The notes: generated from the letters alone by a model not told the origin. DNA of 64,000 bases from Pseudomonas sp. LS44 (GCF_024730785.1 NZ_CP102830.1:2728001-2792000); one strand, 5' to 3'. Numbered from the stretch's first letter, positions 28,937-38,760 are shown. Program-made: numbers and translations.

Positions 28937-28963
28937 GTATCGGCAACGAGGCGCGTAACTTTA
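28937..28963 (-). promoter_or_regulatory. Sigma-28 (FliA) promoter of fliS
   Basis: On the minus strand TAAA (28960-28963) is followed after exactly 15 bases by GCCGATAC (28937-28944), the FliA consensus. Spacing and -10 are the same as in the fliC promoter. Transcription would start about 25 bp before the fliS ATG. Confidence 0.88.
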
Positions 28964-29000
28964 TCGAAAAATTCTCCAAGAATGCTCTGAAATGGACTTA

Positions 29001-30476
29001 TCACTCCTTGGAAGTGACGAACCCCGGCATATTCTCGAAAAGCGAAGTCAGACTATTACTGGTGTTTGTCAGCTGCGCTACCAAAGAGTCCATGGCATTG
29101 AACTGCTTGTAGAGACGCTCGCTAAGAGCATTCATTCGGGTCGTGAGATCTTCGTTCTGCTTGTCGACCTTATCGAGAGTTGCCTGAAGCATATCTGTCC
29201 GCTGCTCAAGAATGCCGTCGGTTTCGGTATATGCCTTGAGCTTGTTACCCAACCGCGCTGCTAATCCGCTGTCGCCGGTGAAGTACTTTGCAACACCCTC
29301 ATAATCATTGCTAATGGCCTTACCAAGTTTGTCCGAGTCAACTTTTAGGGTCCCATCCTGCTGAGTGGTAATTCCTAAATTGGTAAGAACCTTGACCGTA
29401 CCGTCTTGTGCCGCAACGAGCTCGTTGCGGACCACATTCACGAGCGCGCGGACCGAGCTGTCACCGACTAGTGCGCCCACCACCGGAGCATCGTTGTCGG
29501 TAACCGTAGTGACCTTGGTCTGTGTATTGATGAAGCCCATCATCGTGTTATAGGCATCAACAAAGCTCTGTACCTTGGATTTAACGCCCGCTTCGTCCCT
29601 GGCAACAGTCAGATTGCTGGTGCCAGTGGTCAGCAGGTTGAAGCTGACTCCCTCAATAGCACCGTCAATTGAATTACTGTCTCGCGTGATTGAAAGACCA
29701 TCGATAGTCAACTGAGCACTTTTCGCCTCAGCGATCACCTTGCCGGAACTGCCGGAGCCGCTTGCAGTATTGAAAGCTTGCAGCGCCGCTTGATAGTCGG
29801 CGTCGCCTTCTCCGCCTGCATAGTCCGTGGCAACCGGAGCACCAGCACTGCCGTTGAACGTCAACAGACTTAGGGAGCTGTCGCCATCCGTACCGACATT
29901 AGTGGCCTTGACGGTAATGTCGTTACCATCCCCTGCCTTGTTGCTGGTCAGCGTCAACCGCGCACCCTTATCGTCGGTGACGATACTGGCAGTGACGCCC
30001 GCCCCTGACTTGTTGATGGCATCGCGGATGCCGGCAAGCGTGTTATTGCCGGAGCCGACGTCAATCTTGAGTGCGGTGGTGGAGCCCACCTTGATTTCAA
30101 GGGTCCCGCTGGAAAGCGTCTTGGTGCTGTCTGCAGGAACAGCAGCAAGAGCCACCTTACTGCTGACGGCCAGTTGGCTGACGGATACCTGATAGGTTCC
30201 CGCCGCGGCACTCTGGCTCGCGGAAGGCGTAAGAACCTTGGCATCGGAGGCCGTAACACTGCGCGCTAAAAAGCTGGACGAGCTGTTCAATGCCGCCAGT
30301 GCCGTCTGAAAGGTGCTGATGGCCCCTTTCAACTGACCCAGGCTGGTCAACTGCGTAGTCGCTTTCTTTTCGACCGTGTTGAGTTGGTTCTGCTTCGGCG
30401 TCTTTTCGGCAGTGACCATGGCGCTGACGATACTGTCGATATCCATGCCGGAACCGATACCGGTAATGCCTGCCAT
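29001..30476 (-). CDS. fliD: Flagellar filament cap protein FliD
   Basis: FliD forms the cap at the filament tip that folds incoming flagellin. The 491-residue product has the conserved N-terminal heptad region (IGSGMDIDSIVSAMVTAEKTPKQNQ, about 6-30), a variable middle domain (about 80-350) and the conserved C-terminal coiled coil (about 420-480). FliD of Pseudomonas is also a mucin adhesin. It has its own near-consensus sigma-54 promoter, separating it from flaG. Confidence 0.97.
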   Translation of the reverse strand: MAGITGIGSGMDIDSIVSAMVTAEKTPKQNQLNTVEKKATTQLTSLGQLKGAISTFQTALAALNSSSSFLARSVTASDAKVLTPSASQSAAAGTYQVSVSQLAVSSKVALAAVPADSTKTLSSGTLEIKVGSTTALKIDVGSGNNTLAGIRDAINKSGAGVTASIVTDDKGARLTLTSNKAGDGNDITVKATNVGTDGDSSLSLLTFNGSAGAPVATDYAGGEGDADYQAALQAFNTASGSGSSGKVIAEAKSAQLTIDGLSITRDSNSIDGAIEGVSFNLLTTGTSNLTVARDEAGVKSKVQSFVDAYNTMMGFINTQTKVTTVTDNDAPVVGALVGDSSVRALVNVVRNELVAAQDGTVKVLTNLGITTQQDGTLKVDSDKLGKAISNDYEGVAKYFTGDSGLAARLGNKLKAYTETDGILEQRTDMLQATLDKVDKQNEDLTTRMNALSERLYKQFNAMDSLVAQLTNTSNSLTSLFENMPGFVTSKE

Positions 30477-30527
30477 TTCTCACCTCCGTCAATAAAACGT
30501 CTGAACCAATTGCCTTAAAACTAGAGA

Positions 30528-30543
30528 AACAAGAAACGTGCCA
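30528..30543 (-). promoter_or_regulatory. Candidate sigma-54 promoter of fliD
   Basis: The minus-strand sequence TGGCACGTTTCTTGTT has a perfect -24 box (TGGCACG), but the -12 box reads TTGTT instead of TTGCT. It abuts the flaG stop codon (30544) and would start transcription about 40 bp before fliD. RpoN- and FleQ-dependent fliD expression is known in P. aeruginosa. Confidence 0.72.
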
Positions 30544-30906
30544 CTACGCACGAGTCTCGAACATCAGACTGCGCAGCTCTTCCAATTGCTCCGACAGGCG
30601 CAGTGCCTCTTCGGATGGAATCTGCCGCACCAGCTTTCCGGAATCGCGATCGACCACCTTGATGACTACATCGCCAGTGGTGTCATCGACGCTGAAATCC
30701 AGGTTGCGCTGCACGCTCTGGACGAACGAGGACATGTTCGCCACGGCCGTATCGATATCGCCCTGCGAGCCAGGATTACCGCTGCCTTGCTCCGTAACCA
30801 ATGCTGCCGACAGATCGGTTTTCTGCCTGGAAGAAACGCCCGTACGTGGCGCGTCGAGTCCGGCGGAGACCGCTGACAGGTTGGAAGACAGTTTCGAAAT
30901 GTCCAT
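30544..30906 (-). CDS. flaG: FlaG family flagellar protein
   Basis: This is a 120-residue protein with a disordered, Ser-rich first half and the conserved FlaG domain in the second half: VQRNLDFSVDDTTGDVVIKV, then VVDRDSGKLVRQIPSEEALRL. FlaG influences filament length in polar flagellates. The ATG follows GGGAGGT by about 9 bases. It lies 74 bp after fliC, with an intrinsic terminator in between, so expression probably depends on partial read-through. Confidence 0.94.
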   Translation of the reverse strand: MDISKLSSNLSAVSAGLDAPRTGVSSRQKTDLSAALVTEQGSGNPGSQGDIDTAVANMSSFVQSVQRNLDFSVDDTTGDVVIKVVDRDSGKLVRQIPSEEALRLSEQLEELRSLMFETRA

Positions 30907-30925
30907 AATTTTTGACCTCCCAAGA

Positions 30926-30957
30926 GGAAAAGGAGGAAGGGTTGCCCCTTCCTCCTT
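30926..30957 (-). terminator. Intrinsic terminator after fliC
   Basis: A 12-bp stem (AAGGAGGAAGGG against its complement, 30930-30957, loop of 4) is followed on the minus strand by TTTT. It lies between the fliC stop and the flaG start and should limit flaG expression. Confidence 0.85.
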
Positions 30958-30980
30958 GTGCTTGCCTCAACCCAATCCGA

Positions 30981-32501
30981 TTACTGCAGGAGGGAGAGGA
31001 CAGCCTGCGGCAGTTGCTTGGCCTGGGCCAGGATTGCGGTGCCGGCTTGCTGCAGTACCTGCTGCTTCGACAGGTTGGCGGTTTCCGCCGCGTAGTCGGT
31101 GTCCTTGATACGGCTGCGGGCAGCCGAGGCGTTTTCCGAGATGTTCTGCAGGTTGGCGATGGTGTTGTCGAAGCGGTTTTGCACAGCACCGAGGCTGGAG
31201 CGCTGGTCGTCGATCTGAGCCATGGCCGCATCGATCACCGCGATCGCATCCTGAGCGCCAGAGGCAGTGGTGATATCCACCTTGGCAACGGTGCTCAGGC
31301 TGGAGTTCGCAGCAGCGCTACCCAGGAACTCTGCGGTACCGCCGTTAACAGCGAAGGACTTGGTGGAGCTCATCGTGACGAAACCGCTGATGGTGGTCGA
31401 GTCGTTTGCTGCTGCACCTTCATCCAAATTCACAGCTGCAGCATATGTTCCATCCGACTTCAGCGCTTGAGCCTTCACGATGGTGGTGGCATCAACGTTG
31501 GCACCCGCAGCGCCCGACCCGTCCGCGACAATGAAATCCTGAAGCTTGATATCGAGACCAGCCTTACTCTCCAGCACCAGCTTGCCATCCTTCATCGCGG
31601 AGGCAGACGCAGTGATTCCAGTGTCCGCAGACTTGGCATTGATCGCGTCGACCAGGCTGGACAGATCGTTCTTGTCGGTGATGTTGGCGCTGATATCGAC
31701 CGCAGTCGAATTCGAGCCGGTGAGCTTGAAGGAAACCACGCCAGTCTGAGCCAGACCGCTCAACTGGACACCGGTTTTGGCCTGGGCCTTGACACCCGTG
31801 CTCGCCGTTTCGGCATTGATCTTATCCGCGACGACTTTCGCGGAATCATCAGCAGCAGTGGCCACCGACTTCTGACCATTGAAGCCGGTAATGGTGAGAG
31901 TCTGCGCATCCAGGCCGTTAGCCCCAGCGGTAGCTGCAGCTGCAGAAGCAGCACCAGCCGAAATGGAGCCATTGGATTTGATGGTGTGACTGCCCAGCTT
32001 GTCTGCCGCAGCGCTGGTCAGGGTAACGTCGATGGTTTCGTTGGCGTTGGCGCCCACCTGGAAGCTGGAGGTACCGAAAGTGCCATCCAGCACCTTGCGG
32101 CCACCGAAGGTGGTGGTGTCGGCAATGCGCGACAGCTCGCTCTGCAGTTGGGTGACCTCTTTCTGCAGGGAGGAGCGGTCTTCGGCGCTGTTGGAGCCGT
32201 TGGCCGATTGCAGCGACAGGTCACGCATGCGTTGCAGCAGGTTAGTGGACTGTTGCAGCGCACCTTCAGCGGTTTGCGACAGGGAGATGCCGTCGTTGGC
32301 GTTACGGACCGCGACATTCAGACCGCTGATCTGGCTGGTCAGACGGTTGGAGATCTGCAGACCGGCAGCATCGTCCTTGGCGCTGTTGATGCGCGAACCG
32401 GTGGACAGGCGCTCCATCGCAGTGGAAAGGGCATTGGAAGTGCCGCTCAGATTGCGCTGGGTGTTCAGGGACGCAATGTTTGTATTGACGGTCAAAGCCA
32501 T
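30981..32501 (-). CDS. fliC: Flagellin FliC
   Basis: FliC is the filament subunit. The 506-residue product has the conserved N-terminal D0/D1 ([18 protein letters not shown] to about 170) and C-terminal D1/D0 regions (about 410-506, ending QAVLSLLQ). A variable, Ala/Ser/Thr/Asp-rich surface domain without Cys lies between. It is expressed from a consensus sigma-28 promoter and ends at an intrinsic terminator. There is only one flagellin gene in the window. Confidence 0.98.
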   Translation of the reverse strand: MALTVNTNIASLNTQRNLSGTSNALSTAMERLSTGSRINSAKDDAAGLQISNRLTSQISGLNVAVRNANDGISLSQTAEGALQQSTNLLQRMRDLSLQSANGSNSAEDRSSLQKEVTQLQSELSRIADTTTFGGRKVLDGTFGTSSFQVGANANETIDVTLTSAAADKLGSHTIKSNGSISAGAASAAAATAGANGLDAQTLTITGFNGQKSVATAADDSAKVVADKINAETASTGVKAQAKTGVQLSGLAQTGVVSFKLTGSNSTAVDISANITDKNDLSSLVDAINAKSADTGITASASAMKDGKLVLESKAGLDIKLQDFIVADGSGAAGANVDATTIVKAQALKSDGTYAAAVNLDEGAAANDSTTISGFVTMSSTKSFAVNGGTAEFLGSAAANSSLSTVAKVDITTASGAQDAIAVIDAAMAQIDDQRSSLGAVQNRFDNTIANLQNISENASAARSRIKDTDYAAETANLSKQQVLQQAGTAILAQAKQLPQAVLSLLQ

Positions 32502-32592
32502 GATGGTGTCCTCCGAGGACTAAGTATTTGCCTGAGCTTGCGAGCTTGGGTGGGCAATGCCCAGGCACCCTTAAAGTTCGCATTCGTGATTT

Positions 32593-32619
32593 GTATCGGC
32601 GCTTGCGGGGGGAGCTTTA
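32593..32619 (-). promoter_or_regulatory. Sigma-28 (FliA) promoter of fliC
   Basis: On the minus strand TAAA (32616-32619) and GCCGATAC (32593-32600) are separated by exactly 15 bases. The implied start near 32585 gives an 85-base leader before the fliC ATG. Confidence 0.93.
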
Positions 32620-32732
32620 AGTTTTTTTTGGATTTCTCCTGTTATATTTTTTCTTGTTTTAAAACAGTAAGTTGCGAATATAAATTGGCAAAAATCCATG
32701 ATTGATCGAGTTTTTCGGCGCGGCTTTGTTTC

Positions 32733-33031
32733 TGTGGGAGCGGATTTATCCGCGAACCTGGGCAATACCGTGTCATTGCCATCGCGAATAAATTCGCTCC
32801 TACATCGACGTAACCCACCAAGCCCCGCACCAGGCTTGATCGTTCCCACGCTCCGCGGGGAACGCCGCCCCAGACGCTCCTGCGTCTAGGTCTCGGGACG
32901 CGGAGCGTCCCCCGACTGGGTTCCCACGCAGGAGCGTGGGAACCATCAAGATCCATGGTTTGGTTTTGGGCATGGTGAGAGGCGCGATGGAAAGCGTGGT
33001 GGGTTACGCCGCTGCGCGGCTAACCCACCCT
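32733..33031. repeat. Repeat-filled spacer between flgL and fliC
   Basis: The 535-bp spacer 32502-33036 has no gene. Besides the fliC promoter it contains three repeat types. GGAGCGGATTTATCCGCG..CGCGAATAAATTCGCTCC is at 32733-32804. At about 32845-32944 there are GC-rich hairpins built on CGTTCCCACGCTCCGCG and GACGCGGAGCGTCCC, with a GTTCCCACGCAGGAGCGTGGGAAC palindrome. GTGGGTTACGCCGCTGCGCGGCTAACCCACC lies at about 33000-33030, just after the flgL stop. In several Pseudomonas this spacer carries flagellin-glycosylation genes; here it does not. Confidence 0.85.
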
Positions 33032-33036
33032 TGGGC

Positions 33037-34317
33037 TCAGCCCAGATAGTTGAACAGGTTCAAGCCGCTGATTTTCACGTAACTCTGCTGCGCCGCCTGC
33101 AAGATGATCTGCTGGAACGACAGGCGCGACAGCGCTTCGGCGTAGTCCAGCTCACGCAGATCGGCCTGCACGCCTTTGTTGACCAGGGTGACGTCTTCGT
33201 TGTCGGCCATGGTCGAGTCCACCACGTTCAAGCGTGCGCCGATCTGGCCACGAGTGAGGTCAACGGTGGTCATGCCGTTGTCGATATTGGTCAGCCCCAG
33301 GGCGATGGCGTCGCGCACGTCACGGTTGCCCTGCGGGGAGTCAACGCCATCTTCCAGCGCCTTGCGCAGCGTGGCGATGGTATTGAGGATGCCGACCTTG
33401 GTGGCCGGCGCGGTGCTTGGGTCCGAGTCCGGCGGCAAGACGGTGAAGGTCGAACCGGCCGGTGGTACTCCATTCACGTAGAAGGCCGTGCCGTTGTAAT
33501 GCAGCAGATTGTCCTTGTCCTGGATCAGTTGGCCGGTGACCGCACTAGTCGCATCCAACACCGCCGGAGTCGGTGGCGTCGTGATGGGATCGGCTGGCGT
33601 GGTGATTTTGCTAATCGTGTAGCGGCTCGGATCGGCCGCGTCGATATCGATTTGCACACCGTACTGCGGGAAACTGGCGAACGACACTTCGTCGTCGACC
33701 AGCGCCCCGCTGATGGTGCCCGCCGGCGTACCGGTGACGGTCAGGCGAGCGGCGTTGGTGGCGCTCTCGAATACCGCGCGGCCACTGTCGCTGATCGGCA
33801 GCTGCAACGAGCTAGCAACCTGCAGTTTCCGCTGCCCGTCGTCGCCCTGATACACGTAGCTGCCGTCGGCACTGCGCAAGAACGGCTGGGTCTTGCCCTG
33901 GAAACCGGAGAACAGGTATTCGCCGCGCGCGTTGCGGGTGTTCATCAGGCCGAGCAGCTCGTCTTCGCGCTCACCCAGCTCGGCGGCGATGGATTGCCGG
34001 TCGTGTTGGCTCAAAGCACCGTTACCCGCCTGGACGGTCAGTTCTCGCACGCGCTGCAACACGGTGTTCACCGAGTTGAGGGTAGACTCTTCCTGGTTCA
34101 GGCTGTTCTGCGCCGCGGTGAGGTTGGAGTTGTACTGAGCCAAGACGTTTTGCTGCTGTTCCAGCTGCAACAGGCGCACCGAAGCCACCGGATCGTCAGC
34201 CGGGGTGAGGATGCGATTACCGGTGCTGATCTGTTCCTGGGTGCGGGTCGCGTTGGCATAGTTGCGCTGCAGACCCGATACGCCATTGTTGAACGCCTGG
34301 ATGGTCGATATACGCAT
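33037..34317 (-). CDS. flgL: Flagellar hook-filament junction protein FlgL (HAP3)
   Basis: FlgL joins the hook to the filament. The 426-residue product starts MRISTIQAFNNGVSGLQRN, seven bases after AAGGG. The flagellin-like N-terminal region (about 1-140, including TRTQEQISTGNRILTPADDPV) and the C-terminal region (about 360-426, ending SGLNLFNYLG) flank a variable domain. Fourteen open codons upstream are repeat DNA. It is the last gene of flgFGHIJKL. Confidence 0.96.
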   Translation of the reverse strand: MRISTIQAFNNGVSGLQRNYANATRTQEQISTGNRILTPADDPVASVRLLQLEQQQNVLAQYNSNLTAAQNSLNQEESTLNSVNTVLQRVRELTVQAGNGALSQHDRQSIAAELGEREDELLGLMNTRNARGEYLFSGFQGKTQPFLRSADGSYVYQGDDGQRKLQVASSLQLPISDSGRAVFESATNAARLTVTGTPAGTISGALVDDEVSFASFPQYGVQIDIDAADPSRYTISKITTPADPITTPPTPAVLDATSAVTGQLIQDKDNLLHYNGTAFYVNGVPPAGSTFTVLPPDSDPSTAPATKVGILNTIATLRKALEDGVDSPQGNRDVRDAIALGLTNIDNGMTTVDLTRGQIGARLNVVDSTMADNEDVTLVNKGVQADLRELDYAEALSRLSFQQIILQAAQQSYVKISGLNLFNYLG

Positions 34318-34336
34318 GGCGAAGCCCTTTCTCCTA

Positions 34337-34412
34337 GGGGTGGATGCCGCTTTTCGCATCCACCGTTAACTGCGTGTTTTGGTGGAAAACGCTGCGCGGT
34401 TTTCCACCCTAC
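34337..34412. repeat. Palindromic repeats between flgK and flgL
   Basis: GGTGGATGCCGCTTTTCGCATCCACC (about 34340-34364) is followed by GGTGGAAAACGCTGCGCGGTTTTCCACC (about 34381-34409). The same pair of hairpins, in this order, occurs at 17769-17835 and 61443-61535. Confidence 0.85.
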
Positions 34413-34420
34413 GGTTCATC

Positions 34421-36466
34421 TCAGCGGAACGTGTTGATCAAGGTATCGAACAGACTGCGGGCAACTTGAATGATCTGCGCCGAGGCGTTGTAGTACTGCT
34501 CGAACTTGATCAGGTTGGCCGCCTCTTCATCGAGGTTGACGCCCGACAGCGAGTCGCGGTTGTCCGTGGCTTGCTTGAGGATCGCCGTGGTCGCTTCGCT
34601 GTCCTGGTTGGCCTGCGCCGCCAACGTGCCAACGCGCTCGACCAGATCGCCGTAGCCATCGGAGAACGTCACTCCGGTGGTGCCCGGCGAGTTTGGATCG
34701 ACGCCAATGGTCGCCTTGGATTGCAGGTCCGCCAGCTTCAACGCGTTGCGGTTATCGGAGACGCCCTTGTCGTTCAGCGCCAGGCTGAAGGTGTCGCCAT
34801 TCTCCGGGCGCCCGCTCAGGCTCAGACGCACGGTACTGCCGTCGGCTAACTGCAATTCGTAACTGTTGAGCTGACCACTCTGGAAAGTGGTCGGCGTGGC
34901 CGGCGTGCCATCGTTGGGGTTGATCCGCGTCAGCGTGGCACCAACCGGCAGGGTGAAGTTCTGGGTGGTCGCGTCATAGACCAGGCTGACCGGCAGCGCG
35001 CCGCTGAGACTGGCCAGATTCAGCCCACCCTGCAGGTCGGGCTGACTGATCGCGCCCGTGCCACGATTGCTGCCGGTGATAGTGCCGTTGGCATCCAGCG
35101 AACCGCTCACCGCACGCACTGGCGCAGCGAAAGCCAGTTGATCAGGCTGATCGAGCGTCTCGGCAATGGTCCCGGCAGCGCGCCGGGTCGGCTGCAGCAG
35201 GTATTTGTCGCCACTGTTCGAGGCGCCGTTTAGCACCACCTCGAAACCCTGATCGGTTCCGCTGCTGTCGCTCAGGCGCAACGGGTCACCCGGCGCGCCG
35301 GTGCCGCTCACGGTCATCATCGCGTTGTCGCTGAGGCGCCGGGCGGTGTACTGGGTACCGTCGAACTCCAAGCGGTAGTCGCTGGTGGTCAGTTTGCTGG
35401 TATCGCCGATGTTCAACTGCGGCACCGCGGAGCCGGTGTTGCCGGTAAAGCTCAACACCCGCAGTTGCGCCAGGCCGGCCTCGTTGTAGTCGCCAAACAG
35501 CTTGGCGCCGACTTGCCCCTTGAGGTCCAGGCCGTTCGCCAACTGGCTATTGACCTGATCGGTGACCGCCAGCGCCAGCCGCCCCAGCGAGTTCATCGTG
35601 CTGTCGAGCACTTCGCCGCGGTAACGGATGATGCCGCCCAGTTCGCCGCCGCTGATCTGGCTGGTGATGGTCTGCCGTGAGCCGCCGCTGACGAACTGCA
35701 CCTCGAAGCGCGTCGGGTCGCCCTGCCCCGGCACGACTTCCAGGGTGTTGGCTTTGCTGCCGACCACCAAGGGTTGCCCGGAGCCGATGAAGACGTTCTG
35801 CGAGCCGTCGTCCTGGGCGACCACATTGACGCCGATGAAGGTCGACAACTGGCGGATCGCCTCGTCGCGGGCATCGAGCAGATCGTTGGGCGCCTTGCCG
35901 TTGGAGCCGGCCACGGCGATGGCCTCGTTCAGGCTGGCAATCGAGGTAGCCAATCGGTTGACCTGATCACCCACCGCACTCATCTGCTTGTTGGTGAAGT
36001 TGTTCTGCTCGTTGAGGCGGTCATAAACGGTATTGAAGCGCCGCGCCAGACCTTCGGCCTCGGACAGCACCAGTTGCCGCGCGGGAATGTTCGACGGATC
36101 CTCGGCGGCGGTCTGCAGTGCCGAGAAAAACTTCTGCATGGCCGGCGTGATGCCGGTGGTCGAGCCGGCCAGCAGCGAATCGAGCTGGTCGATCTGGCTC
36201 TTGTAAGCCGCCACGTCGGCGCCCAGGGCGGTGCTGCTGCGCAACTGGGTGGTGAGGAATTCGCTGTAGCTGCGACGGATTTCCGTCAGCGTGGTGCCCG
36301 AGCCGATGTAGCCGACGCCACTGAACTGCGGGGTGCGCGTGGCCTGCGCGGCATCCTGACGGGTGTAGCCGGCGGTGTTGACGTTGGTGATGTTGTGGCC
36401 GGTGACACTCAGCTGAGTCTTGCTCGACGACAGCCCGGACAACCCGATATTCAGTAAATCAGCCAT
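34421..36466 (-). CDS. flgK: Flagellar hook-filament junction protein FlgK (HAP1)
   Basis: FlgK is the first junction protein placed on the finished hook. The 681-residue product has the rod/hook-type N terminus (MADLLNIGLSGLSSSKTQLSVTGHNITNVNTAGYTRQ) and a C-terminal helix with SGVNLDEEAANLIKFEQYYNASA, both conserved, around a large variable middle (about 200-580). It is 12 bp downstream of flgJ. Confidence 0.97.
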   Translation of the reverse strand: MADLLNIGLSGLSSSKTQLSVTGHNITNVNTAGYTRQDAAQATRTPQFSGVGYIGSGTTLTEIRRSYSEFLTTQLRSSTALGADVAAYKSQIDQLDSLLAGSTTGITPAMQKFFSALQTAAEDPSNIPARQLVLSEAEGLARRFNTVYDRLNEQNNFTNKQMSAVGDQVNRLATSIASLNEAIAVAGSNGKAPNDLLDARDEAIRQLSTFIGVNVVAQDDGSQNVFIGSGQPLVVGSKANTLEVVPGQGDPTRFEVQFVSGGSRQTITSQISGGELGGIIRYRGEVLDSTMNSLGRLALAVTDQVNSQLANGLDLKGQVGAKLFGDYNEAGLAQLRVLSFTGNTGSAVPQLNIGDTSKLTTSDYRLEFDGTQYTARRLSDNAMMTVSGTGAPGDPLRLSDSSGTDQGFEVVLNGASNSGDKYLLQPTRRAAGTIAETLDQPDQLAFAAPVRAVSGSLDANGTITGSNRGTGAISQPDLQGGLNLASLSGALPVSLVYDATTQNFTLPVGATLTRINPNDGTPATPTTFQSGQLNSYELQLADGSTVRLSLSGRPENGDTFSLALNDKGVSDNRNALKLADLQSKATIGVDPNSPGTTGVTFSDGYGDLVERVGTLAAQANQDSEATTAILKQATDNRDSLSGVNLDEEAANLIKFEQYYNASAQIIQVARSLFDTLINTFR

Positions 36467-36478
36467 GGCAGGTTCTCA

Positions 36479-37636
36479 TCAGCTATTCGGCACGCTGCCG
36501 GCGGCGGCAACGGTCTGGTAGGTCTGCATCTGCTTGGCGATTTGCGCGACCTTGCGGGCGTACTGCGGGTCGGTGGCGTAGCCGGCCGCCTGCAATTCCT
36601 TGACGAATTGGGTGGGGTTGTCGGTGGCGTCCAGCGCGTCGCCATAGCGGCCGTTGCTCTGCAGGAAATCCACATAGTCGTGGAAGCTCTGCTGGTACGA
36701 GTCGTAAGCGCGGAAGTTGGCCGCCTCTTTCACCGCTTGGCCGCCTTTGTATTCGGTGGTCAGCACCCGCGCCGACTCGCCATCCCAGCCCTGCGCCTTG
36801 ATGCCGAACAGGTTGTGGCTGCTGGAACCGTCCTGCTGCTGGATGATCGACTTGCCCCAGCCGGTTTCCAGTGCGGCCTGAGCGACCAGGTAGCGCGCGT
36901 CGAGACCAATCTTGTCGGCGGCGTCCTGGGCCATCGGCAGCATGGTGGCGATGAACTCTTCCGGCGAGCTGAACGCCGACTTACCCGGTGCCAGCGGCGG
37001 CTGGGCCAGGCGACGGCCGCTGATGGCATCGCTGCCGTCCAGCGTGAGGGCTTTGTCGGTCGGGGCCGCATAGGTGCGCGCCGGAATCCAGTCGTTCTCC
37101 GCCAACGGCTGGCCTTCGCCGACGCCGCTGGTGGACGGCACGATGCCGGCCAGCAGGCGGTCGGTCAGCTTGCTTGGCAAGGCCAGGCGGCGCTGGTTGA
37201 TCAACTTCGAGTCGTCACGGCTGGCATCGACCGCCGGCAAGCTTTTGCCGCTGGCGGCCAGGGCCGGTGCTTCGGCGGTTTGCGCGAACGGATTGGGCCG
37301 CGCGCTGCCCTTCTTGATCTGCGACAGCTGGCGCACCAGCACGTCGGCCAGACCGATGCCCTGTTCCTTGGACATGCTCACGGCCAGCTGCTGGTCGTGC
37401 ATGTCCTGATACATCTTGGTTTCGTTGCTATTCATGAAGTTGCCTTCGGAGAACGCTTCGTTCGCCGAACGCATGGCTTTCAACATCTGGTTGAGGAACA
37501 GCGATTCGAACTCCTGCGCCACCTTGCGGATGTTCTTCTCGCTGTCGCCGCCGACCTTGAACTGACCGAGGCGATTGAGATCGGTATACGCGCCGCTGTC
37601 AGGGTTCGCGCTGCCGCCGAGTCGAGTGGTATCCAT
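36479..37636 (-). CDS. flgJ: Flagellar rod-cap protein and peptidoglycan hydrolase FlgJ
   Basis: FlgJ caps the growing rod and cuts peptidoglycan to let it through. The 385-residue product has an N-terminal rod-binding domain (about 30-110: RKVAQEFESLFLNQMLKAMRSANEA), a variable linker (about 115-230), and a C-terminal glucosaminidase domain (about 235-370: FIATMLPMAQDAADKIGLDARYL, ALETGWGKSI with the catalytic Glu, and NLFGIKA). It follows flgI by 11 bp. Confidence 0.96.
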   Translation of the reverse strand: MDTTRLGGSANPDSGAYTDLNRLGQFKVGGDSEKNIRKVAQEFESLFLNQMLKAMRSANEAFSEGNFMNSNETKMYQDMHDQQLAVSMSKEQGIGLADVLVRQLSQIKKGSARPNPFAQTAEAPALAASGKSLPAVDASRDDSKLINQRRLALPSKLTDRLLAGIVPSTSGVGEGQPLAENDWIPARTYAAPTDKALTLDGSDAISGRRLAQPPLAPGKSAFSSPEEFIATMLPMAQDAADKIGLDARYLVAQAALETGWGKSIIQQQDGSSSHNLFGIKAQGWDGESARVLTTEYKGGQAVKEAANFRAYDSYQQSFHDYVDFLQSNGRYGDALDATDNPTQFVKELQAAGYATDPQYARKVAQIAKQMQTYQTVAAAGSVPNS

Positions 37637-37647
37637 TATTGCCCCCC

Positions 37648-38760
37648 TTAAATCACGATCAGATCAGCTTGCAACGCGCCGGCCTGTTTGAGGGCTTCGA
37701 GGATGGCCATCAGGTCGGAAGGCGATGCACCGACCTGATTCACGGCCCGGACGATTTCGTCGAGGCTGGTGCCGGGGGCGAACTTGAACATCGGCTTGGT
37801 TTCTTGCGTCGCATCCACCTTGGAGCGCGGCACCACCGCCGTCTGGCCGCCGGAGAACGCATTCGGCTGGCTGACGATCGGGTCTTCGGTGATGCTCACG
37901 GTCAGGCTGCCATGGGTCACCGCGGCCGGCTGCACGCGTACGTTCTGGCCGATCACGATGGTCCCGGTGCGCGAGTTGATGATGACCTTGGCCACCGCCT
38001 GACCGGCTTCGATCTCGAGGTTTTCCAGCACCGACAAATAGTCGACCCGCTGGTTGGGATCGAGCGGCGCACTGACCCGGATCGAACCGCCGTCGATGGC
38101 CTGGGCGACGCCTGGACCGAGCAGTTGGTTGATGTGGTCAACCACGTTCTTGGCGGTGGTGAAATCCGGGCGATTGAGATTGAGAGTCAGCGTGTTGCCC
38201 TGATCGAAACCGCTCGGCACCGGCCGCTCGACCGTCGCTCCGCCAGGAATCCGCCCGCTCGATGGAACGTTGACGGTGATTTTCGAGCCATCGCTGCCTT
38301 CAGCGTCAAAGCCACCGACCACCAGATTGCCCTGCGCCACGGCGTAGACATTGCCGTCGATACCTTTCAGCGCGGTCATCAACAGGCTGCCACCGCGCAG
38401 GCTCTTGGCGTTGCCGATCGACGACACGGTGATGTCGATGGTCTGACCGGGCTTGGCGAACGCCGGCAGGTCAGCATGAATGGACACCGCCGCGACGTTC
38501 TTCAACTGCACGTTGCCGACGCTGGCCGGCACCTTGATGCCGAACTGGGCGAGCATGTTGTTGAAGGTCTGCAGGGTGAACGGCGTCTGCGTGGTCTGGT
38601 CGCCGCTGCCGTTGAGGCCGACCACCAGGCCGTAGCCGATCAGCTGGTTGCTGCGCACGCCCTGGATGCTGGCCAGGTCCTTGAGGCGTTCGGCCTGGAC
38701 GGCGCCGGCGGCGAGCAGCAGGCAGAGGGCGGAAATCAGTCGCTTCATGGTCGGTCTCAT
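37648..38760 (-). CDS. flgI: Flagellar P-ring protein FlgI
   Basis: FlgI forms the periplasmic P-ring around the rod. The 370-residue product has a signal peptide ([19 protein letters not shown], cleaved before ERLKDLAS) and the highly conserved mature sequence ending [16 protein letters not shown]. The ATG at 38760 overlaps the flgH stop (TGATG); a second ATG four codons on (38748) is also possible. FlgA, encoded at 47 kb, is its periplasmic assembly chaperone. Confidence 0.97.
   Translation of the reverse strand: MRPTMKRLISALCLLLAAGAVQAERLKDLASIQGVRSNQLIGYGLVVGLNGSGDQTTQTPFTLQTFNNMLAQFGIKVPASVGNVQLKNVAAVSIHADLPAFAKPGQTIDITVSSIGNAKSLRGGSLLMTALKGIDGNVYAVAQGNLVVGGFDAEGSDGSKITVNVPSSGRIPGGATVERPVPSGFDQGNTLTLNLNRPDFTTAKNVVDHINQLLGPGVAQAIDGGSIRVSAPLDPNQRVDYLSVLENLEIEAGQAVAKVIINSRTGTIVIGQNVRVQPAAVTHGSLTVSITEDPIVSQPNAFSGGQTAVVPRSKVDATQETKPMFKFAPGTSLDEIVRAVNQVGASPSDLMAILEALKQAGALQADLIVI

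Noticed and set aside
30912-32705. Open frame of 597 codons on the plus strand opposite fliC
   Set aside because: It mirrors the flagellin gene exactly, has no ribosome site, and its composition is what GC-biased codons give on the other strand. fliC is unmistakable.
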